Positions 44,651 through 55,734 of a DNA stretch of 64,000 bases are shown in pieces. Location of the stretch: the NCBI RefSeq assembly GCF_014805685.1, contig NC_060906.1, forward strand, positions 12,319,846 through 12,383,845, read 5' to 3'. Made by a program: the position numbers and the translations under genes. Position 1 is the stretch's first letter. Every line of letters starts with the position of its first letter. Under the pieces are notes generated by a model that worked only from the letters and a program-made list of their open reading frames with translations, searched no databases and had not been told where the DNA came from. The stretch is from Silurus meridionalis (lineage: Eukaryota > Chordata > Actinopteri > Siluriformes > Siluridae).

Positions 44651-46055
44651 TTGAAAATTATTCTGAAAGATAATTCTGAATAGGGGTTCCTATTAAAAGT
44701 GCTCAGTGAGGGTATATGCTATGCTGCCCTCTAGAGCATATTTAATTAAATCACTCCACTCTGCATTTAGTGTTTATGGTTACACATTAATTCAATCTAA
44801 CCAAGTCAAAAGTTCATCCCATTCTTACATGTTGCTCATTATTTAAATAATAACTATTTCATCCTGGTCATGGTAATGATAAATCTCACTCAGGGAACAC
44901 TGGCTACCATCATCTTCTCACGTGGCACTGCGAACTCATAAACATTCACTACGGACAATGTAAAGTAGCAGACACAGACAGTGACTCAAGGTCAGAAGTA
45001 AACAGAGAACCATAAAGCTGTGACACAGAAATGATACATGCAATTACAACATGCAGCCCATAACTATATGAGAACATATGCTATGTAAATATGACAGTAA
45101 TTAAACTCAGATTTTGAGATTGAATCACTCTTGCTAATATACCTGAGTTAATATAATGAGCCCTCAGAGAAAGCCAGAAAGCAGTCTCCTAATTATGCTC
45201 AGTGGCAATCAACACCACCTGTACCTAGATCTATTTACAGGGAGCTCTTTACTCACCCAGTCTTGACTCAACCTTGTTGTGTGCTGGTGCGCAGTTCTCA
45301 GCTGGTAAAATTCTCCAGGGTACAACTTGGTATTTTAGGCTTCTGTAGACAACTCTTGAGGGAGAGCATTAGTAACAAGCCCAGTAAGCCTCTTTACTAT
45401 TACATTGGTTGCAATATAACAACATAATTGTCCTCTTGTTTCATGGCAATTATGAATTAAAGCTCTGACTTCAAAATGTCCACAACATTATTTTAACTGC
45501 ACTAAAGGTTTAACCCAAAGGTATTCATTATTCCAGAGATTCTCATTTAACTCATTTGATGGCATAGTTACTGAGGCCTTCATGAGCTTTGTTTAATTGG
45601 ACAGAAAAAGAAAAAGACATTATTTCAGCACACTGGTTTTGCCAACCTGGTCGATACCCACTAGGGCCTTTCAGTGGTGCACTGTTGTCCATTGTGCTGC
45701 CCACTGGCTCAGTCAATAGTAAGCCTTTTCAGCCCTTCTGATTTCAAAGGTAATCCCGAGAGTCCATGTCTGTCCAAAGCATTCTTGTGTCATTGTCCTT
45801 TGTGTTTCTGGCAGCAAAGCTTTTGTTTGGCAACAGGATGAAAACACATCTAGAGCTTTCATTCTGTGTGCCATCCTCTGCACTGGTTAGCTGGGTATTT
45901 AGGTCAATACAAAAAGAGGAATGTGCTCTAAAAGAGAAACATGATCTGAAAATGTCCCTATTTACAAGTCTCTTGTTAATCAACTCATTTATATTGTATA
46001 TATGCCCTCAAATTGAATACTGTTGTCCAGTTAACATCAGAATATTGGGTGCATA
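44651..46055. other. Intergenic region with no recognised gene
   Basis: I see no splice-linked coding sequence. Position 44715-44754 repeats the segment at 8794-8833. The reading frame at 45766-46122 has no recognisable domain and is probably chance. Confidence 0.45.
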
Positions 46056-46400
46056 CAATCAAGAAGTCGTCAATAAGCTTTTATTGTTATTTCAAGCATG
46101 TATAGCTGAACACAGAACATAGTGAGACAACATTTCTCCAGAGCTCTGGTGCTACATAAAACAACATAGAGCTATATACAGAACACAGAGCTAAGGACTA
46201 CAGTAAGTTGTACTAACTACATAAAGTGTATCATGTGCAGCCTAGTGCAAACAATGCAGACAAAAGACAAGTGCAATAGACAACACAAGACAGATTGTGT
46301 GGGACAAATACACAAAACACAGAACAGCGCCACCCGTAAAGCTACTGTATAATATGTTATACAGTCCAATGTGCAAAAGGGAACTGTATACAAGAGACTA
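46056..46400 (+). repeat. Fish retroposon tail, copy 1
   Basis: The block has 'AAGCTTTTATTGTTATTTC', 'TATAGCTGAACACAGAACAT', 'AGTGAGACAACATTTCTCC' and 'GCTACATAAAACAAC'. This is the well-known 3' segment of fish Rex-type retroposons, and it is closely matched by 46490-46990. Confidence 0.65.
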
Positions 46401-46489
46401 CTTGTAAATAAACACAAAATGAATTTTGAATTTTCACAATTCTATGCATAGGAATCACAAAGAATGTGGTCCATATAACTAAGTCAAGA

Positions 46490-46990
46490 AGTCAAGTCAA
46501 GAAGCTTTTATTGTCATTTCAACCATATATAGCTGACGCAATACACAGTGAAATGAAACAACATTCCTCCAGAACCCTTAAGCTACATTAAACAACAATC
46601 ACAGAAACAGAAAACACAAGGCTAAGGACTAGTAAGTGTCCTCACCACATAAAGTGCATGTGTGCAACCTGGTGCAAACAGTGCAAAGACAACACAAGAC
46701 AGTGCAGAACAAAACACAAAATAGCTCCGCCAGTAAACCTGTTGTGACAAGACAAAGTAAACAAAATTGAACAGTAGCCAAAATGTAAACAAAAATGTTG
46801 TGCAAATGAGCAAAATAGCAGCAGTTCAGAACTGATGTGCAAAAAAGCATTTAAAAAGTTTATGGTAATGAAGTGATGTAATGTGAGTAGTACTGAAGTC
46901 ATGGGTGTGCAAAGTGAGTATGAGTGTGTGTTGAGTCCTGGTTGTACAGATCAGTCACACAGTTCACAATAACATTCTTGTAATTACACT
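46490..46990 (+). repeat. Fish retroposon tail, copy 2
   Basis: This begins 'GTCAAGAAGCTTTTATTGTC', then 'ATTTCAACCATATATAGCTG' and 'CAGTGAAATGAAACAACATT'. It is the same family and orientation as copy 1, about 430 bp away, and lies roughly 450 bp upstream of the eif5 first exon. Confidence 0.65.
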
Positions 46991-47299
46991 ACATATTCAA
47001 AGGTCCATTAAATTAGATTTCATTCTTTTATGGATATAAAAATTTGAATCGTGCAACAGAAAAGGTCTGTTTTATGTTTAAAGAGTTTGGCCAGGATTAA
47101 TATAAGATTTAGAGTCACCGAAGATTTATTTACTAATGTAAAGTGCTTCCACATAGAATCATTTTTCTTGTTAGAACTCAATAATATTTATTGTTAAAAG
47201 TTTTTATTCGGTTCCTGAGCTAATTTTAAGCAGTATTTATTTATTTATACTCCATATGCGAATTATTTATCAAAGCATGTTTGGTCAGTGGCATCAATT

Positions 47300-47490
47300 A
47301 CGTCACAGTTAAAATTTGGTCAATGGCCTCCCGTACAAAAAACGTCACTGAAAAGGGCCGCATAGAATGATTGACAGGAAAACGAACCAATGAGGTTAGC
47401 CCACAGCGATAATGGGCGGGGTTAAACAACCAAGTTAATACTCGAAAGCACGCTGCTATAGAAACCGATTTGGAAGACGCGCTGTAAGAG
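47300..47490 (+). promoter_or_regulatory. Probable eif5 promoter and first non-coding exon
   Basis: There is a local rise in CpG (for example 'GGGCGGGG' near 47414, 'AAGACGCGCTG' near 47473). A candidate splice donor GTAGGT follows 'GCTGTAAGAG' at 47491. A downstream acceptor at 47751 (TTTATTTCAG) would join it to the leader exon 47752-47977. The exact transcription start is unknown. Confidence 0.45.
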
Positions 47491-47751
47491 GTAGGTGCGA
47501 CGATGGTTACTCTTATTAACACACATTACAATTATTATTTAAAAAATATATATAAAGACAAAAATGATGTAAGATAAGTCATTTTGACAGAATATATTTC
47601 GTCTGGCTGGAGGTAGAAATGGTAAGCTAGTTCACAGCAGGCTAAGACGTTCTGCCATATGTTAGCTTGGACCAGCCTGTGTGTTTTTGAGCTAGTCTTA
47701 GATTAGATTGTCAGAAGAGGAAAAAAAATAATTTGTATGTGTTTATTTCAG

Positions 47752-47977
47752 ATCCTATGATTTGAGGGCGTTACAAAGTTTATATTCAGGCTTCACCATT
47801 ACGTTATAAGGACTGTTCCAGGCTGTTCAGTGCTGTTCTATAGGACGCAGTGCTGCATTGAGAGTACGACTGGCTCATACTACATTCATCTCAGGGAGAC
47901 CAGCAGTGTGCTGTGTTTATGTCTTTGTTGGACGAAAACGCAGACTATTCGTACGTCAGGAGCTGCGGATGGGAAAG
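47752..47977 (+). other. eif5 leader exon carrying upstream AUGs
   Basis: The exon lies between AG at 47750-47751 and GT at 47978-47979. It holds a two-codon upstream ORF (ATG at 47757, stop TGA at 47763-47765). It also holds the start of a long upstream ORF (ATG at 47919) that is still open at the donor, 19 codons plus 2 bases. Confidence 0.5.
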
Positions 47978-49538
47978 GTATACACGCATTTCCTCACTTC
48001 CTTGCCTGATTTTATTTAGCTTGCATGTGCTCATGCTCCTGTCTCGTGCCTCGGCTCCAAAATGGCGCCTTCCTTATAAATTCGCTTCACATCTGACCGC
48101 AATAAATCTGAATCTAATCGTTCACATGGACATTTTAACCCCCCGAGCCAGCGGCAGCTTCGTATACATGCGTTTATTTCTATGTTTTTTTCCCCCCTTT
48201 TCCCTTTGTAATATTATTAGTATTAAAGCAACATGTGGTCTCGAGTAGGGTTCATTCCCTGCTTCTGCGTTTCACTGCGCGTAATCTCGCGAGATTTCTT
48301 TGCTAATCGAGATTAACTTCCGCCTGCTCACGTGCCAGGCGTGACTCATTAGTGCGTGTGTTTCTAAGAGATAAGTGTGTTTGGACGAGGATCGGACTAA
48401 ACATCATAACCAAACAGTAAATTTGGCAGCAGTGGTCATAGCCCCTGGATTGGAGACAAATGATCCGCAGTGGCGACCAAGAAAACGAGGTCTTAACCTC
48501 GGTATCGCCAAATTGTCACTCTTGGGGCACTTTAGTAAGGCCCTTCACCCTCTGTGCTCCAGGGGGGCATTCTTTCTTTTCTTTTTTCTTCATTCAGAAA
48601 TGGTATAACATTACAATCTATCGGTTTTCAGACCAAAAATCTAGTCATTACAATTCAATCATTGTTGCCATTTGTTTGTTCATGTCCCACCAAGCAAGTC
48701 ATGATGACATTTAATGATGCCGAGTTCATTTTTATCCAAGATTCACCATTAATCGCTGTTGCAGGCGAATTCACACAGAGGAATGCCAGCTGCATTTGGT
48801 GTCCTTTGAGGCCAATTTATTTAAGTCCACATCAACTACACAAGTGACTAGCAACAAAAAAAAAGTCCAGGTGTCATAAACATGAACATGCTGGTTTGCT
48901 GTTCATTTGAATAAACACGAGAAGCAGATAAACAGAATATAATGTTTTGTATGTAATTAAAGGTCTGCCACTTTAGTATTTTAGTGAGTGTCTGTCACCG
49001 TGCATGCATATTAGCTGCGTTTGCACTGGAGTCTATTGTTGTACACAAAGCCTCACTGGTTCTGCTTTGTAGAAATGTTCATTTGTTCATTTCATCGTGG
49101 CCGGTCATGACTGCTGCGCACTATTAAACATATGCATTACTAGTTCTTTTACCAGAATGCTAAAATGGGTTTATATATAGTAAATATTCTATAAAGTATA
49201 GAAAAACCATTAGTGGGTCAAACCATTGATCTAAACACACTCATAGATGTGGTGTAATTTCACGTGTGTAAATGCAATGTCTGTACTGATTAATGTGGAC
49301 ATACCTGATGATCTTCTCACCCTGCCTCCCCATCTCTCTCTTGTTTTACAGAGCTGTTGGACAGCTGCTGGAACCTGTGTGTGGGGAACTTAGCCTACAG
49401 GGTTGCCATTTAGAGCCTCGGTGGCCAAACTACTTTCATGTCAGAGACAGAGTCTTCTTGCATTCGTTTATGTCATCCTTTCCTTTCGGGACAGACAGTA
49501 CGAAAAATCGTCACTTCAAGAACTCATCATCTTTCTGA
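47919..49538 (+). promoter_or_regulatory. Spliced 81-codon upstream ORF in the eif5 leader
   Basis: The ATG at 47919 has poor context (T at -3, T at +4). Splicing 47977 to 49352 (acceptor TTTTACAG) keeps the frame open for 62 more codons to TGA at 49536-49538. The stop is 21 nt before the eif5 ATG at 49560. The peptide starts MSLLDENADYSYVRS and ends KNRHFKNSSSF. Vertebrate eIF5 mRNA is known to carry inhibitory upstream ORFs with poor start context that let eIF5 limit its own synthesis. This ORF fits that role by position and context. Peptide conservation was not tested. Confidence 0.6.
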
Positions 49539-49559
49539 TAAATCCTATACTAAGCCACA

Positions 49560-52500
49560 ATGTCTGTCAACGTCAATCGTAGCGTTACAGACCAGTTTTA
49601 CCGGTACAAGATGCCTCGTTTGATCGCTAAGGTAGGAGTTAACGTTAAAAAAAAATTCAGAACTTTGCAACAGTGGTTTTGGAGTATATTGTATTTATTT
49701 TCCCTCTGATGTTTTTTTTTTTTTTTTATTAGGTGGAAGGCAAAGGGAATGGAATTAAGACTGTAATCGTGAACATGGTTGATGTTGCGAAGGCATTGAA
49801 CAGGCCTCCAACTTGTAAGCATAATTTAATACAAAATAAAAATTTTTAATATAGCTTCATTGTGACTTGATAAGAAAAGAGCTGACATTTTAATAATGCC
49901 ATCTTTAGATCCAACCAAGTTTTTCGGATGTGAGCTGGGAGCCCAGACCCAGTTTGATTCGAAGAACGACCGTTACATTGTCAACGGGTCTCACGAAGCA
50001 AACAAGCTGCAAGACATGCTGGACGGATTCATTCGCAAGTTTGTGCTGTGTCCGGAGTGTGACAATCCTGAGACTGATTTGGTAAGTATGCTCAAAGTGC
50101 TTTCATGCGATGACCCTGGATATACACTGCATTTCTCTTTATTTGTCTTTGATGCTCTTAAAAACAACCGCTTTCCGAACCTTTGAGCGTTTTATTTACA
50201 TGGGTGAACCTGGTGCCCTCTGTGGTTGTACCCACTTTTTGTCAATTGGCACGTTTTGCTGAGTGTGCAGGTCACTTCCAGCATGTGACTACGAAGGGTT
50301 TAATTTCTCAGTGTGCCGTGTGAAATTGCTGTTCATAAGGGTTGCCATGACACCTACATTTTTTTTTTAAGTTAGAAAATGTGTCTCTATTGAGTTAAGT
50401 TGGTGTGTGTTAGGGGGTGGTGGAGTCTGGCCTTTTTTTTTAATTCTGCAGTGCAGCAGTCTGACTCCTGCATAGTCACAGATACACAGGTTTCTGCTTA
50501 GACTGCAGTAGGTGTATTGCCTCCAGCACTGGCACAGTCTGTGATGTATTTTGGTGTTGAATGTACATTGCAACTGTGTACAAAGTAGAGCAAGATTGTT
50601 TTAAAACCTCTTCCCAGTCTCTAGCAACTTTTGTCTACATTTATAGCATGTATTACAGTTTATTATTCAAATATGCCATAAATGAGTAGCTATAATACAA
50701 CACAATTTGCCCCAATAAAATGAGACACGAGCCACCTGGCATATGAATCTTGAATGATTTACATGATGTTGAACTTTGCACCGTAAACAGCCGCTTCCTG
50801 GAAATCCTGCCCCCTTTCCCTGTAACATTCTTTTTCTCAAGGTAAATGCAGAGTGTTTAGTTTATTATCTGAAATGAAAACCTACCAGTATATCTTCACG
50901 TTGGATAACATGAAGTTTATATTTTTTATATATATATATTTTACACCCATAACATTATCTTTGAAATGTACCTGGTCACAATGTTACCTGCAAAATGCTC
51001 AGAACTGCTTCAGGTTTTGGCTGAAAGAGAAAAGGGTTTTGACCTCTAAAGATTCAATTGTGTCAAAATGAACACTGAATATTATTTACAAATAGTTTTA
51101 ATTACCCTCTTTCTATTTAGTCATAATTTTTCATTTTAGAGATTTGTATTCCTGGCTGTTCCTCCACAAAACGATATATTAAATCATGGTGGTGTTTTTT
51201 GTTAATGCTGACTTAAGGTAGTCATTGTTTTTGTGCTGCTCAAATCTAAGTGGCTCAGGGGGTCTGTAGAGATTGTGTCTTAAATGTTTCTCTGTATCTT
51301 TTAGCATGTCAATGCCAAAAAGCAGACCATAGGAAACTCCTGCAAGGCCTGCGGATACCGAGGCATGCTGGACACCAGGCACAAACTCTGCACCTTCATT
51401 CTCAAAAATCCACCTGGTGAGTACAGATGAGTGTATTGAGGATTTCTTATCATATTCCATCTGTTAATTAAGGAGACGTTACCAGACAACCCCAAATGGA
51501 CATTATTAATTTACTTTTTCTGATCAATACTTCATTTTAGATTTGGAATTTGGGATAAAGGAGAGATTTGACTCATTTATCATGTCCGTAGTAAATAATG
51601 TCCCTTGCGCTGACCTGCATTTCTTAGTACAGATTTCAGTGGTGAGGAGGTCTGGGGTAGGGTGGAATATACTCATTTCCAATGTCACCTGCAGCTTCAA
51701 ATAATACTTAGTTCTTGCCTCCATTACAATCACTGACTCCATTTTGCTTATTTTTGTTTTATTGGTACATACAAGCCATTTTGGTTTCTTTTTATTCTTT
51801 ACTGCCATGTTTCAGCATACCTTTTGTGTTCTTGATTTCTGTTGTCCCTCAGTTCTATTGAACAAGCAAAGGTACACAGATAAAATCTTTTTATTGCTGA
51901 ACACATCTATATTCGTGCAGCGTGACAGGAGCGCGAAAGACTAAAATAGAACGCACGCTCCTAATTTAAATGTGCCTCGTTTCATCATGACTCAAAATGG
52001 TACATTTCAAAATGGTAGCGCACAAAATCTCTTCAGACAAACGCAGATTGAGGGAGTGGCATTGTGTTTCATGCCTAATGCTTTATACCCCTGGGGGTGA
52101 ACTTTTATGTGGCTTCATAAGAGTCACTTTGATCGCTAACCACATTTAGAGGTTTAGTAGTCTTTCCCATATTTAATGTCTTTTCATTTAATTTGTTATA
52201 AAGAAATCCAAACCTAGCTCCAACTATTTCTTCTCCCCTCCCTGTCCTGGAGCAGAGAATGAGAGTGGTTCTATCAAGAAGGAAAAGGAGAAGAAAAACC
52301 GCAAAAAAGACAAAGAGAATGGCTCAAGCAGCGGTGAGACCGGAAACCGTAAGGACATAGATGCCCCTGATGCTGTGGTGAGTTCTGTCTTGTACATACC
52401 TGATCAAGGTGCTAATTATTAAATAAGGTGGTGTGTGTTAACCAATCTTGCTGTCTGCTGTGAAATTCCTCTGTAGGACGGAGATGATGATGATGAAGAT

Positions 52501-54082
52501 TGGGCTGAAGAGACAACCGAGGAGGCACAGCGTCGTCGGATGGAGGAAATCAGCGAGCACGCTAAGGTCCTGACGCTAAGCGACGATCTGGAGAAAAGCT
52601 TAGAGGAAAGGGTCAACTTGTTCTACAATTTTGTGAAGGTGGGGTAAACCAGCCATTAGATATATATTGTATCCCTAACAAAATGGTACCATTTGTCCTT
52701 CAGGGTTTTACAGAGTCTTAAAATGTCAAAATCTAAATTTTAGACATTATTTAGAACAGAAAATGTAAGACTTTTTAAACAGGTCTAAGTTTTACAATGT
52801 ACATATACTGCTGCTTCTAATGCTCATTGAAATGCTTCCGCAGCACTTTACAATGTTGTATTTATTCATGTTTTTATGTTTCTGTGGTGGTGCTGTTTTT
52901 TCTTTCACTAGTCCAAATTTCCCCGTCTTACGGCTACAAATGAGACCAATAAGCAACAGCCAATCAGCTTTCTGTTATTGGCGCAAATCTCTCTATTGTA
53001 CCACAGACGGCTTTGATTTGTCAGCTATGGCGAAGTTTAGTGATACTCGGCTTGGGGGAAAAAAATTTAATTTAGGGTTTCAGGCTAGTTGCCACATATT
53101 TCAGTGGTTTTTTTTTTTTTTTTTTTTTTTATGTGACATGAGTCTTAAATTTCGTTCTTAATGGTCGCAAAAAGTCATACATTCACACAGAAACCCTGTT
53201 CCGTTTTGCCACTACAGCAAAAGAAGGAGCAGGGACTGATCGTCTCCGCTGATAAAGAAATCCTGGCTGAAGCAGAGCGGCTCGAGGTGAGGGCCATGGG
53301 GCCGCTCATTTTAAGTGAGCTTCTCTTTGATGAAAACATCCGCGACCAGATCAAGAAATACAAACGCCATTTCCTTCGAGTGAGTCCATCCATGTTTTTC
53401 TATATCGGTCCATTTTGTTAAGAGTAGCTGGTCCTGCTTGTAGCGCATGCATTGTGTAGCTTATGGAGCTTTTCCCCCTTACAGTTTTGCCACAATGACA
53501 AAAAAACTCAGAAGTACCTCCTGGGTGGCATCGAGTGTCTGGTGAAGCTCCATCAGAGTCAGCTGCTGCCCCGCGTCCCCATCATTCTCAAAGACCTGTA
53601 TGATGCCGACCTGCTGGAAGAAGAAGTCATTCTTGCATGGGCCGAGAAGGTACGAGTGAAGACGCAAATCAGGCCAGGTTCCAAATTCAAAACTATAAGT
53701 TACGCTTACAAATCTAGTTTTTGTTTAATTTTAATATATTTCATGATGATCCAGGTCTCCAAAAAGTACGTGTCTAAAGAACTCGCTGCAGAGATCCATG
53801 CCAAGGCTGAGCCCTTTGTGAAATGGCTGAAGGAGGCAGAGGAGGAGAGTGAGGGCAGTGACGAGGAGGAAGCGGAAGACGAAGACAATGTGGAGGTAAG
53901 TATTTTTAAGTATATTATAAATATTAAAATGATCTCTGAATGTTTCTTTGCTCATGCTCCGATGTTTTCCATGTCCTTACCAGGTGGTGTATTCCTCTTC
54001 TGCACGTGAGCTGAAGATGGAAACTACAAAGCCGGTAAAGGCTGATAAGGAAGAGGAGGATATCGATATTGATGCCATTTAA
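49560..54082 (+). CDS. eif5: Eukaryotic translation initiation factor 5
   Basis: Ten coding exons: 49560-49631, 49733-49814, 49909-50081, 51305-51416, 52256-52377, 52477-52638, 53218-53379, 53485-53649, 53755-53895 and 53984-54082. All have GT/AG junctions and total 1290 bases (429 aa; the human protein is 431 from memory). eIF5 is the GTPase-activating protein for eIF2 in the scanning 43S complex, and also a GDP-dissociation inhibitor. Arg15 in 'DQFYRYKMP' is the catalytic arginine. A Cys4 zinc ribbon is formed by 'CPEC' and 'CKAC' (residues ~100-125). A lysine-rich linker ('[14 protein letters not shown]') and an acidic run follow. The C-terminal W2/HEAT domain (residues ~230-400) binds eIF2beta and eIF3. 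The tail ends in '[10 protein letters not shown]'. The ATG at 49560 has A at -3. The gene is intact throughout. Confidence 0.97.
50082..51304 (+). other. Large eif5 intron
   Basis: This is a 1223-bp intron. The human gene hosts an H/ACA snoRNA (SNORA28) in an intron. Here 50445-50590 has two potential hairpins, TGCAG/CTGCA and AGACTG/CAGTCT, but I could not identify convincing H and ACA boxes. The rest is AT-rich with no coding signal. Confidence 0.3.
51417..52255 (+). other. eif5 intron, no embedded gene seen
   Basis: 839 bp between coding exons 4 and 5. The short frames on either strand (for example 51524-51808 and 51744-51944) are not protein-like. Nothing else is recognised. Confidence 0.4.
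52639..53217 (+). other. eif5 intron with poly(T) tract
   Basis: 579 bp. It holds a run of about 23 T at 53108-53130, possibly an old poly(A) tail in reverse, and no recognised gene. Confidence 0.4.
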
Positions 54083-54335
54083 ATAATAATAAAAAAAACA
54101 TAAAGTAATGAAGCTGCCTCTTGACACTTTGCAATGCTTGTTAAACTGTTCCTGCTCTTCAGCTGTAGGCCTGCGTCAGTGCTGTACTAGAACGCCTTAT
54201 TTCAGTCAATATTTGAATTTGTTGCCATTGTATTTATATGCATGGATATGGATTGGGAGTGCTTTAATCATGTTCCTACCCCTTCCCACCCCCATTGTAT
54301 TTTTGAGACTATTAAAGAATGTTTGCCAGTGAACG
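54083..54335 (+). terminator. eif5 3' untranslated region and poly(A) signals
   Basis: AATAAA overlaps 54088-54093, directly after the stop. ATTAAA at 54311-54316 is a better-spaced signal and would give a 3' UTR of about 250 bases. The region between has no other feature. Confidence 0.5.
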
Positions 54336-55734
54336 CTCTCTGCTTTGCTGCTGAAAGCTGCAGATGGACAACATGATACTGAAAGCTCCTGTTTCCTGCA
54401 TGCTTGAATGAGCTGTCGGCAGAAAAACACATTTTTCAGACGGCATCTAGATGTCGACGCTTTTGTAAATCCGATTAAATTCAAAGATACAGTGACAAAA
54501 AATGTGTGCATCTTGCACTGGTCTTTATTTAAAATCCAGAACATGTTAGACAACAATTAAATAATTTACATCATACTTTAAACACTACAATATAATTTTA
54601 CAGAAGTAGGGCAATCATCATAGTCAATCTTTTTTTCCTCCTCAATTTTAGCCACAGCATAAAAGCGTAAACAACACAAGCAACGTATGTACCAACAAAA
54701 TGTATCAGCAAAACTACGTTAAAAGAGTGTGTTAAACACTGTTCTTTCCCCCTTCTTTTTAAAGCAACGTTTTTAAGGTACATCACAGTGGTTCTCCCCA
54801 ATTGGGGTCTTGTGTAAAATTCTAAATCTAACATTAGAAAATCAATTCCTACTAATTTATATAACAACTTCACATGTTAGCTAAAGGATTTTGGCACACA
54901 TCTGTTAAAAATATCCAAAGCTTGGGGGAAAACATTGTGCAAAATGCAACTGATCTAAAACTCTTGCGTTCCTTATACCTTCTACAAGTCCTGATGAGCT
55001 TGTGGTAATCTTAGTGCAACACGGAGGCAGATTAAACTGCCTTCTTTATGTAAAACAAACAAAAAAAACCCTGCCAGCATGAAACAAAACATTAGAAGCA
55101 TGTAGCTATTGCACGTAACTAGATGGAAAAAAAAATACCAATGAAAACACAAATGATCAAAATCAATAAGCAAAGCGGTCAATGCCCTTGCCTTAAACTT
55201 TCACTTGTTAAACATACAATAAATACGGAACAAAACACTTTTTTTCTCTCTTTCTTGGAAGGAAAAAAAAGTTTCTGGTTGTATTTTTAAAATGGTTAAA
55301 GGTTTAGTTTTTTTCTAAAGAATTTCCTGTTCTTTCATTTTTTTTTAAGCATACCGGCCAGAGGAATTCAGAAACAAAATGCTCAGGCTTCTTTGAATTG
55401 AGGACTTCTTTGAATGATTGTTCAGACTGTTTGCGTGTAGCTTTTCTTGCTGTATTGCTCTACAGTTGCTAAACCTTGGCATGGCACCACTGGCACGAAT
55501 TTGATTGGGTAGTCCTCCCTTCTTTCACTAGCCCGCAAATGAATGCGACCTTTTCCCCAAGTCTAAATGTCAATATTTGGAAACTAATGAATGGTTAAAA
55601 CGGGCTCTGAAGCACCAGAGTGTGGAGAAATGCTACATGCTTCCAAGAGCCTCCCACTAGAGACCTCAGTGTTACTGCAAGCTTCACTTAAACTAAATAA
55701 AAGTAATGTGATAAGGAAAAATGCTGTTTTACTA
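54336..55734 (-). other. Probable enpp5 3' untranslated region
   Basis: This AT-rich stretch lies between the enpp5 stop (55735) and the eif5 3' end. On the - strand an AATAAA signal lies at about 54523-54528 (TTTATT on +), which would give a 3' UTR of about 1.2 kb. The weak - strand frames here are not protein-like. Confidence 0.4.

Noticed and set aside
45744..46122. Overlapping frames on both strands
   Set aside because: No domain, no conserved motif, and they run into a repeat tail.
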